Part shown: positions 25,091 to 36,417 of the stretch, piece by piece
Numbering within the stretch: position 1 is the stretch's first letter
Layout: each line of letters opens with the position of its first letter
Source of the DNA: Ideonella sp.
GTDB lineage: Bacteria; Pseudomonadota; Gammaproteobacteria; Burkholderiales; Burkholderiaceae_C
Length of the DNA stretch: 64,000 nucleotides
Assembly: GCA_016721465.1 (NCBI GenBank)
Contig: JADKIA010000003.1
Coordinates: 732,468-796,467 of the forward strand
Direction: 5' to 3'
Program-made: the position numbers and the translations under genes
The notes under the pieces: model-generated
Databases searched by the model: none
What the model was told of the DNA's origin: nothing
The model's input: the letters and a program-made list of their open reading frames with translations, nothing else

Positions 25091-26917
25091 GTGAGTGCGT
25101 CCGGGCTGCCCGACAAGACCCTGCCGCAAATGCTGCGCGAGCACGCGCGCTTGCACGCCGATCGGGTGGCCATCCGGCAGAAGAACTTCGGCATCTGGCA
25201 TCCCACCACCTGGCAGGGCTACTACCAGCGCGCGCGGCACGTGGGCCTGGGGCTGCGGGCGCTGGGCTTGAGCGATGGCGGCCATGTGGGCGTGATCTCC
25301 GAGAACCGCGTCGAGTGGGTGCTGGCCCAGATGGGCGCAGGCCTGGTGGGCGCGGTGACCGTGGGCGTCTACCCCACCAGCCCGATGCCCGAGGTGAGCT
25401 ACGTGCTGGCGCACGCCGACGTGGAGATCGTGGTCTGCGAAGACCAGGAGCAGACCGACAAGGTGCTGGCCGCGCTGGCCGAACTGCCGCGCGTGAAGCG
25501 CATCGTCGTCTGCGAGCGCAAGGGCCTGCGCAACACACCGCCCGAGCACCGCGAGCGCGTGGTCGCGTTCGATGAGCTGGAGCAGCTCGGCGCCGGCCTG
25601 GAGGCCGCGCAGGCCGGCGTGATCGAGGCCGTGCTCGAACGCCAGCGCCTGGCCGATCTGGCGCTGATGATCTACACCTCGGGCTCCACCGGCAAGCCCA
25701 AGGGCGCGATGCTCAGTTACGCCAATTTGCGCGGCGCCGTGCCGGGCATCCTCGATCGCCTGGGGCTGGACGAGCACACCACGCATTTGTCCTACCTGCC
25801 GCTGTGCCACGTGGCCGAGCAGATGCTCACCACGTTCGTGCCGCTGTACCTGGGCTCCACCGTCAACTTCGGCGAATCGATCCGCACCGTGCAGGACGAC
25901 CTGCGCGAGGTGGCGCCGACCATGTTCCTGGGCGTGCCGCGCATCTGGGAGAAGCTGCACTCGTCCATCTCCATCAAGATGCAGGAGGCCGGCGCGCTGC
26001 AGCGCGCGCTGTACCACTGGGCGCTCAAGGCCTGCGAACCTTTTGCCGAGAAGGACGCGTCGCAGCGCAGCCCGGGCGAGCGTCTCACCTTCGGTCTGGC
26101 CTATGTGCTGGTGTTCAGGGCGCTGCAGAACTTCATCGGCCTGCGCGAGGCGCGCATCGCACTCACCGGCGCGGCGCCGATCCCGCCGGCCATCGTGCTG
26201 TTCTTCCGCACCCTGGGTGTGCCGCTGGTGGAGGTATATGGCCTCACGGAGAGCAGCGGCATGGTCACTGGCCAGCACCCGCTGCGCGTGAAGGTGGGCA
26301 CCGTGGGCGAGCCGACGCTGGGCGTGGAGCACCGCGTGCTGCCCAGTGGCGAGCTGATCCTGCGCGGGGACATGGTGTTCATGGGCTATTACAAGAGCCC
26401 GCAGGCCACGGCCGACAGCATCCGCGATGGCTGGCTGCACACCGGTGACGTGGTCACCGAGGAGCAGGTGAATGGCCACCCGCGCCTGCGCATCGTCGAT
26501 CGCCTGAAGGACATCATGATCACCGCGGGCGGCAAGAACCTCACGCCCTCGGAGATCGAGAACGCGATGAAGGCCAGCCCCTACATCAAGGAGTGCATCG
26601 TGGTGGCCGAGGGCCGGCACTTCGTGTCGGCGTTGGTGCAGATCGATCTGGACACGGTGGGCCCCTGGGCCGAGTCACGCCGCATGGCCTTCACGCACTT
26701 CCGTTCGCTGGTGGAGCACGCCGAGGTGCGTGCGCTGGTGGAGCGGGAGATCCAGCGTGGCAATGCCGGCCTGGCGCCGGTGTCGCAGATCAAGCGCTTT
26801 CACCTGCTCACCAAGGAGCTGGACCACGACGATGGCGAGGTGACCGCCACCCTGAAGGTGCGGCGGTCCAGCATCTACAAGACCTACGCGGCGGAGATCG
26901 ACGCGCTGTATCGCTGA
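25091..26917 (+). CDS. AMP-forming acyl-CoA ligase (long-chain/aromatic acid type)
   Basis: 608-residue ligase that activates a carboxylate to its CoA thioester via an acyl-adenylate. The AMP-binding P-loop is YTSGSTGKPKGAML near residue 195. Also visible are YGLTESSGM, the hinge region HTGDVV and the LKDIMITAGGKNLTPSEIE loop carrying the C-domain hinge. The GTG start 25091 gives MSASGLPDKTL. Being the last gene of an importer operon, it probably traps the imported acid. Substrate unknown. Confidence 0.88.
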   Translation: MSASGLPDKTLPQMLREHARLHADRVAIRQKNFGIWHPTTWQGYYQRARHVGLGLRALGLSDGGHVGVISENRVEWVLAQMGAGLVGAVTVGVYPTSPMPEVSYVLAHADVEIVVCEDQEQTDKVLAALAELPRVKRIVVCERKGLRNTPPEHRERVVAFDELEQLGAGLEAAQAGVIEAVLERQRLADLALMIYTSGSTGKPKGAMLSYANLRGAVPGILDRLGLDEHTTHLSYLPLCHVAEQMLTTFVPLYLGSTVNFGESIRTVQDDLREVAPTMFLGVPRIWEKLHSSISIKMQEAGALQRALYHWALKACEPFAEKDASQRSPGERLTFGLAYVLVFRALQNFIGLREARIALTGAAPIPPAIVLFFRTLGVPLVEVYGLTESSGMVTGQHPLRVKVGTVGEPTLGVEHRVLPSGELILRGDMVFMGYYKSPQATADSIRDGWLHTGDVVTEEQVNGHPRLRIVDRLKDIMITAGGKNLTPSEIENAMKASPYIKECIVVAEGRHFVSALVQIDLDTVGPWAESRRMAFTHFRSLVEHAEVRALVEREIQRGNAGLAPVSQIKRFHLLTKELDHDDGEVTATLKVRRSSIYKTYAAEIDALYR

Positions 26918-26921
26918 GCGC

Positions 26922-27719
26922 TCAGGCCAAGGGCTTGGTGGCCACGATCACCTGGAAGTTGCCGAAGAACACCACGCGCCGCTCGCAGCTGAAGCCTGCC
27001 ATGCCCTCCAGCTGTGCCACCGGGTCGTGCGTGGACCACAGTGCCAGCCCCAGGGGCTCGAAGACCTTGAAGTAGGTCCAGCTCAGCACGCGCAGCACCC
27101 AGGCGCTGGGGCGGTGGAACTCGGCCAGGTAGAGCTTGCCGCCGGGCGCCAGCACGCGGCAGGCTTCCTTGAGCACCTGGCCCTTCAGGTGGTGCGGCAG
27201 CTCGTGCAGCAGGAAGAACACCACGTTGGCGTCCACCGAAGCATCGGGCAGCGTGGTGGCCGTGGCGTCCTCGCGGCGGAATTGCAGCGCCTCGCCATGG
27301 TGCTTCAGCTTGCGTTGCGCGTGCAGCAGCTCGTTCTCGATGATGTCCACCACCTGCACCTGGCTGGCACCGGCCTTGAGCGCGGCGCTGGTGACGCGTG
27401 GCATCACATTGCCGAAGGCGCAGGAGGTGATCAGCACCTTCTTGTCGAACAGGTCGGTCTTGCGCAGGCCGGAAGTGATCATCGACACCAGCCGGTCGTA
27501 CTGGAACAGCAGGATGGCGGCGATGACGGGCTGGAAGTCCACCATCCGCATCAGGCGCATGTTCGAGTAGATCGGGTAGACATGCGCATCGGGCCGGCGC
27601 GCCCCGGGCAGGGCGGCGCGCACCAGCAGCGCACCGCGTGTCACGACGAAGAAGAAGGCACCGGTGAGCGCGAGCGCGACCACCAGGGTGGTGGCGGCGG
27701 GAATGAGCCAGGCTGGCAT
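26922..27719 (-). CDS. Membrane-anchored SAM-dependent methyltransferase, RquA-like
   Basis: 265 residues with one N-terminal membrane helix (about 8-30). The Rossmann part has ITSCAFGNVMPRV in place of the usual GxGxG motif, VVDIIENELLHAQRKL, VVFFLLHELPHH and AEFHRPSA. These features resemble RquA, the rhodoquinone-forming enzyme, which likewise departs from the canonical SAM motif and carries FFLLHE and HRP segments (from memory). A different quinone or lipid methyltransferase remains possible. Convergent with the acyl-CoA ligase gene. Confidence 0.62.
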   Translation of the reverse strand: MPAWLIPAATTLVVALALTGAFFFVVTRGALLVRAALPGARRPDAHVYPIYSNMRLMRMVDFQPVIAAILLFQYDRLVSMITSGLRKTDLFDKKVLITSCAFGNVMPRVTSAALKAGASQVQVVDIIENELLHAQRKLKHHGEALQFRREDATATTLPDASVDANVVFFLLHELPHHLKGQVLKEACRVLAPGGKLYLAEFHRPSAWVLRVLSWTYFKVFEPLGLALWSTHDPVAQLEGMAGFSCERRVVFFGNFQVIVATKPLA

Positions 27720-27882
27720 GAGGACTTCCGTTTCCTCACCGAGGTGGCACGCGGGAGTGCGGGCTTATCGGCTGCTCGGTGCCCGGCCATTGGCGCACAG
27801 GGCGGGTCGGCGTTCCTTGCCCGAGGTCAAGGGCTCGGTGCGTGCGCCGATGGCGTTGCCCGCCCGGGGCCTGCCGTGGGGA

Positions 27883-29232
27883 TCAATCGACGAACAGCGC
27901 GGCCGGCTGCTCCAGCCCGGCGCGCACGGCCTGGATGAAGCGCGCCGCGTCCATGCCGTCCACCACCCGGTGGTCGAACGACGAGGACAGGTTCATCACC
28001 TGTCGCTCCACCACGCCGCCGTTGCGCAGCGCCAGGCGCGGCACGATGCGGTTGACGCCCACGATGCCCACCTCGGGCTGGTTGATGATGGGCGTGGTGA
28101 CGATGCCGCCCAGCGCGCCCAGGCTGGTGATGGTGAGCGTGCCGCCGCTCATCTCGTTGCGGGTGATGTGGCCACCGCGCGCGGCATCGGCCAGGCGCGC
28201 CAGCTCGGCGGCGCAAGCCCACAGATCGAGCGCTTGGGCGTGGCGCATCACCGGCACCAGCAGGCCGGCGTCGGTTTGCGTGGCGATGCCCAGGTGCACG
28301 GCGCTGTGGCGCTCGATCACGCCCTTCTCATCGTCGAAACGGGCATTGATCTGCGGAAAGCCGGGCAGGGCGCGCACGATGGCGCGCACGATGAAGGGCA
28401 GCAGCGTGAGCTTGCCGCGCGGCCGGCCGGCGTTGGCGGCGTGGGAGGCGTTGAGGTGGGCGCGCAGGCGCTCCAGCTCGGTGACGTCCACCTCTTCCAC
28501 GTAGGCAAAGTGCGGGATGCGGCGCTTGGCCTCCTGCATCTGCATGGCGATGCGGCGGCGCAGACCGATCACCGGCAGGTGCTGCACCACGTCGTCGGCA
28601 GTGCCCAGGCCCACGGCCACCGCCATCGCGGGCCGGGGGGCCGTGCCTTGCGGCGTTGACTGAGGGGGGGTGATGGTGCGGCTGGCCGGCACGGCCGGAC
28701 GTCGGGCGGCCGCGGCGTCCACATCGGCGTGCAGGATGCGGCCGGCGGGGCCTGTCGCCGGCACGTCGTTCAAGTCCAGGCCCAGCTCCCAGGCGCGGCG
28801 CCGCACCGCAGGCGAGGCGATGGGGCGCAGCGTGGCTGTCGGCGGCGCCGAGGGCGTGGCCTGCAGCGCTGGCGCTGCAACCATGGGCTGGGAGACGGGC
28901 GCTGGCGTGGACCTCGCAACGGCCGCGACAGCGGGCGGGGCAACGGCCGCGGGCGGTGCCGCGACCTGTGGTGCCGGCGCCGTGGCGCCGACGCGGGTGT
29001 CGATGCGGATCAGTTCGGCGCCCACACGCAGCATTGCACCCAGCTCGGCGCCAAGCGCCACCACCCGGCCCGCCACGGGCGAGGGGATTTCCACGCTGGC
29101 CTTGTCGGTCATCACATCGGCCAGCGGCTGGTCCTCGCGCACGGCGTCGCCCACCTGCACATGCCAGGCCACCAACTCCGCCTCGACGATGCCTTCGCCG
29201 ATGTCGGGCATCTTGATCACGTGTTCGCTCAT
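27883..29232 (-). CDS. bkdB: Branched-chain 2-oxoacid dehydrogenase E2 (dihydrolipoyl acyltransferase)
   Basis: 449-residue core of the complex; transfers the acyl group from E1 to CoA. A lipoyl domain (1-77) contains the lipoylated Lys in MTDKASVEI. An Ala/Pro linker leads to a peripheral-subunit-binding domain (about 135-170, SPAVRRRAWELGLDL). The catalytic domain ends with the HxxxDG-type FDHRVVDGMDAA. It follows E1 beta after 12 bases. Assignment to branched-chain rather than pyruvate complex rests on the separate E1 alpha and beta subunits and their sequence. No E3 gene is present in the window. Confidence 0.88.
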   Translation of the reverse strand: MSEHVIKMPDIGEGIVEAELVAWHVQVGDAVREDQPLADVMTDKASVEIPSPVAGRVVALGAELGAMLRVGAELIRIDTRVGATAPAPQVAAPPAAVAPPAVAAVARSTPAPVSQPMVAAPALQATPSAPPTATLRPIASPAVRRRAWELGLDLNDVPATGPAGRILHADVDAAAARRPAVPASRTITPPQSTPQGTAPRPAMAVAVGLGTADDVVQHLPVIGLRRRIAMQMQEAKRRIPHFAYVEEVDVTELERLRAHLNASHAANAGRPRGKLTLLPFIVRAIVRALPGFPQINARFDDEKGVIERHSAVHLGIATQTDAGLLVPVMRHAQALDLWACAAELARLADAARGGHITRNEMSGGTLTITSLGALGGIVTTPIINQPEVGIVGVNRIVPRLALRNGGVVERQVMNLSSSFDHRVVDGMDAARFIQAVRAGLEQPAALFVD

Positions 29233-29244
29233 GTCCTGCCCCTC

Positions 29245-30282
29245 TCAGACTTCGGTGACCCGGCGCAAGGCGGCCGCGACGCGATCCGGCCCCGGGAAGT
29301 AGGCCCACTCGTGTGCATGGGGATAGGGCGTGTCGTAGCCGGCCACCCTCTCGATGGGCGCCTCCAGGTGATAGAAGCAGTGCTCCTGCACCAGGGCCAC
29401 CAGTTCGGCGCCGAAGCCGCTGGTGCGCGTGGCCTCGTGCACCACCAGGCAGCGGCCGGTGCGCTGCACCGACTGCACGATGGCCGGCAAATCCAGCGGC
29501 CAGAGGCTGCGCAGGTCGATGATCTCGGCACGGATGCCGCTTTCGCGAACCGCCGCCTCGCACACGAACACCATGGTGCCGTAGGTCAGGATGGTGGCCG
29601 CGTCACCGGCAAGGTAGGTGGCGGCCGATTCCAAGGGCACGGTGTAGTGACCCTCAGGCACCAGGCCCATGGGATGCTCGCTCCAGGGCACCAGGGGCTG
29701 GTCGTGGTGGCCATCGAAGGGGCCGTTGTACAGGCGCTTGGGTTCCAGGAAGATGACCGGGTCGTTGCACTCGATCGCGGCGATCAGCAGGCCCTTGGCG
29801 TCGCGCGGGTTGCTGGGCATCACGGTGCGCAGGCCGCACACGTGGGTGAACAGCGCCTCGGGGCTCTGGCTGTGCGTCTGCCCGCCGTAGATGCCGCCGC
29901 CGCAGGGCATGCGCACGGTGATGGGCGCGGTGAAGTCGCCGGCCGAGCGGTGCCGCAGGCGCGCGGCCTCGGACACGATCTGGTCGGATGCGGGATAGAA
30001 GTAGTCGGCGAACTGGATCTCGACCACGGGCCGAAGCCCGTAGGCCCCCATGCCCACGGCGGTGCCGACGATGCCGCCCTCGGAGATCGGCGCGTCGAAC
30101 ACGCGCTGGTTGCCGTACTTGGCCTGCAGGCCGTCGGTGCAGCGGAACACGCCGCCAAAGTAGCCCACGTCCTGGCCGTAGATCACCACGTCGGGGTCGC
30201 GTTCGAGCATCACGTCCATGGCCGAGCGCAGCGCCTGCACCATGCTCATGGGCACCAGCTTGTCGGATGGATCAGCGGCCAT
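29245..30282 (-). CDS. bkdA2: Branched-chain 2-oxoacid dehydrogenase E1 beta subunit
   Basis: 345 residues; forms the thiamine diphosphate-dependent decarboxylase with E1 alpha. Recognisable segments are YGQDVGYFGGVFR, FDAPISEGGIVG and MPCGGGIYGGQTHSQSPEA. ATG 30282 overlaps the end of E1 alpha by 11 bases, so the two are probably translated together. Length is normal for the family. Confidence 0.92.
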   Translation of the reverse strand: MAADPSDKLVPMSMVQALRSAMDVMLERDPDVVIYGQDVGYFGGVFRCTDGLQAKYGNQRVFDAPISEGGIVGTAVGMGAYGLRPVVEIQFADYFYPASDQIVSEAARLRHRSAGDFTAPITVRMPCGGGIYGGQTHSQSPEALFTHVCGLRTVMPSNPRDAKGLLIAAIECNDPVIFLEPKRLYNGPFDGHHDQPLVPWSEHPMGLVPEGHYTVPLESAATYLAGDAATILTYGTMVFVCEAAVRESGIRAEIIDLRSLWPLDLPAIVQSVQRTGRCLVVHEATRTSGFGAELVALVQEHCFYHLEAPIERVAGYDTPYPHAHEWAYFPGPDRVAAALRRVTEV

Positions 30283-31597
30283 GGCGAGCCCCTTCCTTGG
30301 CATGGGTTTTCGCCTGCACTTCGGCCTGCACTTCCGCCAGCTGCGCCCGCAGGTGCGGCGGCATGGTCTGGTACACGTCCTCGAACATCGTCTCCAGCGG
30401 CGGGATGTGGCCGTCCAGCAAGGTGCCGTGCGATTCGGCCTCCTTCTGCGCGGCCAGCACCTCGGCTTCGAGTTCGCGCTGCGCGGCGTCGTGGTCGGCG
30501 TCCGTCCATTGGCCGTTGGCGATCAGGTGCAGCTTCAACCGCGTGATGGGGTCGCCGAGCGGGAAACGCTGCCAATCGTCGCCGGGTCGATAACGCGTGG
30601 GGTCATCGGCCGTGGAATGCGCGCCACCGCGGTAGGTGACCCATTCGATCAGTGCCGGCCCCAGGTTGCGGCGCGTGCGTTCGAGCGCCCAGCGCGAGGC
30701 GGCCAGGCAGGCCAGGAAGTCGTTGCCGTCCACCCGCAGCGAGGCGATGCCGCAACCCACGCCGCGCGCGGCGAAGGTGGTGGATTCACCACCAGCGATG
30801 GCCTGGAAGGTCGAGATGGCCCACTGGTTGTTCACCACGTTCAGCACCACCGGCGCGCGGTAGACGTGGGCGAAGGTCAATGCGGTGTGGAAGTCGCTTT
30901 CCGCCGTGGCGCCGTCGCCGATCCAGGCCGAGGCCACTTTGGTGTCGCCCTTGATGGCCGAGGCCATGGCCCAGCCCACGGCCTGGATGAACTGCGTGGC
31001 CAGGTTGCCCGAGATCGAGAAGAAGCCGGCGCGCTTGATCGAATACATCACCGGCAACTGCCGGCCCTTGAGCGGATCGAGCTCGTTGGACATCAGCTGG
31101 CACATCAGCGACGCCATGGGCACGTCGTCGCGCGCCAGCAGCAGGCCTTGCTGGCGGTAGGTGGGGAAGCACATGTCGCCCGGCTGCAGCACCAGTGCGT
31201 GCGCGTTGGCGATGGCCTCTTCGCCAAGGCATTGCATGTAGAACGAGACCTTCTTCTGCCGCTGCGCCATCTGCATGCGCGTGTCGAAGATGCGCGTCTT
31301 CATCATCGCGCGCAGGCCGCGCTTGAGCAGCGCCGGGTCTTCGGCCGCGGCCCAAGGGCCCACGGCATTGCCGTCGTCGTCCAGCACGCGCACCAGGCTG
31401 TAGGCCAGGTCGAAGGTGTCCACCGGCGCCGTGTCCACCGGCGGGCGCCGCGCGGCACCGGCCTTGGCCAGGTGCAGGTAGCTGAAATCGGTGGCGTGGC
31501 CCGGTCGACCGGTGGGCTCGGGCACATGCAGGCGCAGCACTTCGGCGGGCGGTGGGCCCGACGCGGCGGCAGGCGTCGGATGGTCGGACGGGTCCAT
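30272..31597 (-). CDS. bkdA1: Branched-chain 2-oxoacid dehydrogenase E1 alpha subunit
   Basis: 441 residues; TPP-binding decarboxylase subunit. The TPP motif is visible as GDGATAESDFH followed by VVNNQWAIS. The phosphorylation-loop-like region is YRGGAHSTADDPTRYR. ATG 31597 has a GGGGAG-type site upstream; the open frame continues further but with non-conserved sequence. First gene of the bkd operon and divergent from the formate dehydrogenase genes, with about 210 bases of shared promoter DNA. Confidence 0.92.
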   Translation of the reverse strand: MDPSDHPTPAAASGPPPAEVLRLHVPEPTGRPGHATDFSYLHLAKAGAARRPPVDTAPVDTFDLAYSLVRVLDDDGNAVGPWAAAEDPALLKRGLRAMMKTRIFDTRMQMAQRQKKVSFYMQCLGEEAIANAHALVLQPGDMCFPTYRQQGLLLARDDVPMASLMCQLMSNELDPLKGRQLPVMYSIKRAGFFSISGNLATQFIQAVGWAMASAIKGDTKVASAWIGDGATAESDFHTALTFAHVYRAPVVLNVVNNQWAISTFQAIAGGESTTFAARGVGCGIASLRVDGNDFLACLAASRWALERTRRNLGPALIEWVTYRGGAHSTADDPTRYRPGDDWQRFPLGDPITRLKLHLIANGQWTDADHDAAQRELEAEVLAAQKEAESHGTLLDGHIPPLETMFEDVYQTMPPHLRAQLAEVQAEVQAKTHAKEGARHGR

Positions 31598-31807
31598 GGC
31601 AGCTCCCCATCGCCCGATCGTGTCGGGCGCGTTGATGACGTTGGCAAGGGCGACTCGGCCCCGGCGCAGGATCGCTGCGCACAGGGTCACTGCGGCGCAG
31701 GGTATCGCAAAGCCTGCACTGCTGGCCATGACCTCGCTCAATTCATGGGTCGGCGGCAGGTGCCGCCAGTACAGTAGGGCACCGAAGCACTTCCCGGACC
31801 ACGCCCC

Positions 31808-33562
<1,755 letters not shown>

Positions 33563-33564
33563 GC

Positions 33565-36399
33565 ATGTCGAAAATTGACTTCACACTCGATGGCCAGGCG
33601 CTGCAGGCCGAGGCTGGCGAGACCATCCTGCAGGCTGCGCAGCGCCACGGCGTGGCCATTCCGCGCCTGTGCTTCACCGACAACCAGCGTGCCGCCGGCA
33701 ATTGCCGCGCCTGCGTCGTGGAGGTGGCGGGCGAGCGCACGCTGGCGCCGAGCTGCTGCCGCGCGGTGCAGCCCGGCATGGTGGTGCAGGCGACCAGCGA
33801 GCGCGCGCGCAAGAGCCAGACGATGGTGCTGGAATTGCTGCTGGCCGATGCGCCGGCGCAGGGCCAGCACTGGCTCGAAGGCGATGCCAGCCAAGCCCAT
33901 GGTGAGCTGAGCCACTGGGCCCATCAACTCGGGGTGCAGCCGCGCGCCTCGCTCACCGCCTTGCGACGCGAGGCCCCTCGCGCCGACCTGAGCCACCCGG
34001 CCATGGCGGTGAACCTGGACGCCTGCATCCAGTGCACCCGCTGCGTGCGCGCCTGCCGCGAGCTGCAGATGAATGATGTGATCGGCATGGCGGGCCGCGG
34101 CGCGCAGGCGCACATCGTCTTCGATCTGGGCGATGCGATGGGCGAGTCCAGCTGCGTGGGCTGCGGGGAGTGCGTGCAGGCCTGCCCCACGGGTGCGCTG
34201 AGCACCAAGACGCTGATCGGCGATCAGCGTGTCGACAAGTCGGTCGATTCGGTGTGTCCCTACTGCGGCGTGGGTTGCCTGCTGACCTACAAAGTACGCG
34301 ACAACCAGATCGTGGCGGTGGCTGGGCGCGATGGCCCGGCCAACCATGGGCGGCTGTGCGTGAAGGGCCGCTTCGGCTTCGACTATGCCCACCACGCGCA
34401 GCGGCTGCTGCGGCCGCTGATCCGCCGCCCCGGTGTGCCCAAGGATCCATCGGTGCAGCGTCACCCGGCCGATTGGCAGGAGGTGTTCCGCGAGGCGAGC
34501 TGGGACGAGGCGCTGGCCCTGGCCGCTGGCGGCCTGAAGTCCTTGCGCGACGCGCACGGCCCCAAGGCCCTGGCCGGTTTCGGCTCGGCCAAGGGCAGCA
34601 ATGAAGAGGCCTACCTGTTCCAGAAGCTGGTGCGCACGGGTTTTGGCAGCAACAACGTCGACCACTGCACCCGGCTGTGCCACGCCAGCAGCGTGGCCGC
34701 GCTGCTCGAGGGGGTGGGCTCGGGGGCGGTGAGCAATCCGGCCGGCGACGTGGAGCATGCCGATCTGGTGATCGTGATCGGATCCAACCCCACGTCCAAC
34801 CACCCGGTGGCCGCGACCTGGATGAAGAACGCCGCTGCCAAGGGCACGCGCATCGTGCTGGCCGACCCGCGCCGCACGGAGTTGTCCCGCCACGCCTGGC
34901 GCACGCTGCAGTTCAAGGCCGACACCGACGTGGCCCTGCTCAACGCCATGATCCACACCGTGATCGACGAGGGCCTGGAGAACGCCGAGTTCATCCGCCT
35001 GCGCGTGGACAACTACGCGGCCCTCAAGGCCAACGTGCAGGGCTACTCGGCCGAGGCCATGGCGCCGATCTGCGGCATCCCGGCCGAGACCATCCGCGAA
35101 GTGGCGCGCGAATACGCCCGCAGCCCGGCGGCGATGATCCTGTGGGGCATGGGCGTCAGCCAGCATGTGCACGGCACCGACAACGTGCGCTGCCTGATCG
35201 CACTGGCCAGCATCACCGGCCAGATCGGCAAGCCCGGCAGTGGCCTGCACCCATTGCGCGGCCAGAACAACGTGCAGGGCGCGAGCGACGCGGGCCTGAT
35301 TCCGATGATGTTCCCCAACTACCAGCGGGTGGACGACCCCCAGGCCCACGCCTGGTTCGAGCACTTCTGGCAGACCAAGCTCGATGCACGGCCCGGCTAC
35401 ACCGTGGTGGAGATCCTGCACAAGGCGCAGGCTCCGGACACCGACCCGCACAAGGTGCGCGGCATGTATGTGATGGGCGAAAACCCGGCCATGAGCGATC
35501 CGGATCTCACCCACGCCCGTGAAGGCCTGGCCGCGCTGCAGCACCTGGTGGTGCAGGACCTGTTTCTCACGGAGACCGCCTGGCTGGCCGACGTGGTGCT
35601 GCCGGCCTCCGCCTGGCCCGAGAAGACCGGCACCGTCACCAACACCGATCGCATGATCCAGATGGGCCGCCGCGCGCTGGACGCGCCAGGCCAGGCGCGG
35701 CAGGACCTGTGGATCATCCAGCAGCTCGCGCAGCGCATGGGCCTGGATTGGCGCTACGAGGGCGAGGAGTCGGGTGTCGCCGCCGTCTATGAGGAGATGC
35801 GCCAGGCGCTGCACGGTGTGATCGCCGGTGTTTCGTGGCAGCGGCTGGAGCAGGCCCACAGCATCACCTTCCCCTGCCTGAGCGAGGACGATCCAGGCCA
35901 GCCCATCGTCTTCACCCATGACTTCCCAACCTCGAATGGGCGTGTCCATCTGGTGCCGGCCGACATCATCCCGGCGGCCGAGCGACCGGATGCGGACTTC
36001 CCCTTCGTGCTCATCACCGGTCGCCAGCTGGAGCATTGGCACACCGGCAGCATGACGCGCCGCTCGGGCGTGCTCGATGCCCTCGAGCCCATGCCCACCG
36101 CCAGCTTGAATGGGGCCGAGCTGCAGCGCCTGGGCTTGCAGGCCGGCGACGTGATCACCGTGGCCTCGCGGCGCGGCGAGGTGGTGCTGCGTGCGCGGCG
36201 CGACGACGGCACGCCGCCGGGCGCCGTGTTCATCCCGTTTGCGTTCGTGGAGGCGGCGGCCAACCTGCTCACCAATGCGGCGCTGGACCCGTTTGGCAAG
36301 ATCCCCGAGTTCAAGTATTGCGCCGCGCGCGTGCAGCCGGGCGGGGCACTTCAGCTGCCGGCGGCCTACGGTCACGCGGCGCGCGTCGAGCGGGCCTGA
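33565..36399 (+). CDS. fdsA: NAD-dependent formate dehydrogenase molybdenum subunit (FdsA)
   Basis: 944 residues. Oxidises formate to CO2 at a bis-molybdopterin guanine dinucleotide centre. In order: a [2Fe-2S] domain (CFTDNQRAAGNCRAC), a His/Cys-type [4Fe-4S] region, two [4Fe-4S] ferredoxin motifs (CIQCTRCVRAC and CVGCGECVQACP), a further [4Fe-4S] motif at CPYCGVGC, then the molybdopterin domains. The Mo-ligand Cys is in TRLCHAS near residue 373. The usual fdsC and fdsD genes are not seen after it, so maturation factors must come from elsewhere. Confidence 0.92.
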   Translation: MSKIDFTLDGQALQAEAGETILQAAQRHGVAIPRLCFTDNQRAAGNCRACVVEVAGERTLAPSCCRAVQPGMVVQATSERARKSQTMVLELLLADAPAQGQHWLEGDASQAHGELSHWAHQLGVQPRASLTALRREAPRADLSHPAMAVNLDACIQCTRCVRACRELQMNDVIGMAGRGAQAHIVFDLGDAMGESSCVGCGECVQACPTGALSTKTLIGDQRVDKSVDSVCPYCGVGCLLTYKVRDNQIVAVAGRDGPANHGRLCVKGRFGFDYAHHAQRLLRPLIRRPGVPKDPSVQRHPADWQEVFREASWDEALALAAGGLKSLRDAHGPKALAGFGSAKGSNEEAYLFQKLVRTGFGSNNVDHCTRLCHASSVAALLEGVGSGAVSNPAGDVEHADLVIVIGSNPTSNHPVAATWMKNAAAKGTRIVLADPRRTELSRHAWRTLQFKADTDVALLNAMIHTVIDEGLENAEFIRLRVDNYAALKANVQGYSAEAMAPICGIPAETIREVAREYARSPAAMILWGMGVSQHVHGTDNVRCLIALASITGQIGKPGSGLHPLRGQNNVQGASDAGLIPMMFPNYQRVDDPQAHAWFEHFWQTKLDARPGYTVVEILHKAQAPDTDPHKVRGMYVMGENPAMSDPDLTHAREGLAALQHLVVQDLFLTETAWLADVVLPASAWPEKTGTVTNTDRMIQMGRRALDAPGQARQDLWIIQQLAQRMGLDWRYEGEESGVAAVYEEMRQALHGVIAGVSWQRLEQAHSITFPCLSEDDPGQPIVFTHDFPTSNGRVHLVPADIIPAAERPDADFPFVLITGRQLEHWHTGSMTRRSGVLDALEPMPTASLNGAELQRLGLQAGDVITVASRRGEVVLRARRDDGTPPGAVFIPFAFVEAAANLLTNAALDPFGKIPEFKYCAARVQPGGALQLPAAYGHAARVERA

Positions 36400-36417
36400 G
36401 GCCGGGGTGGCCTGAGC

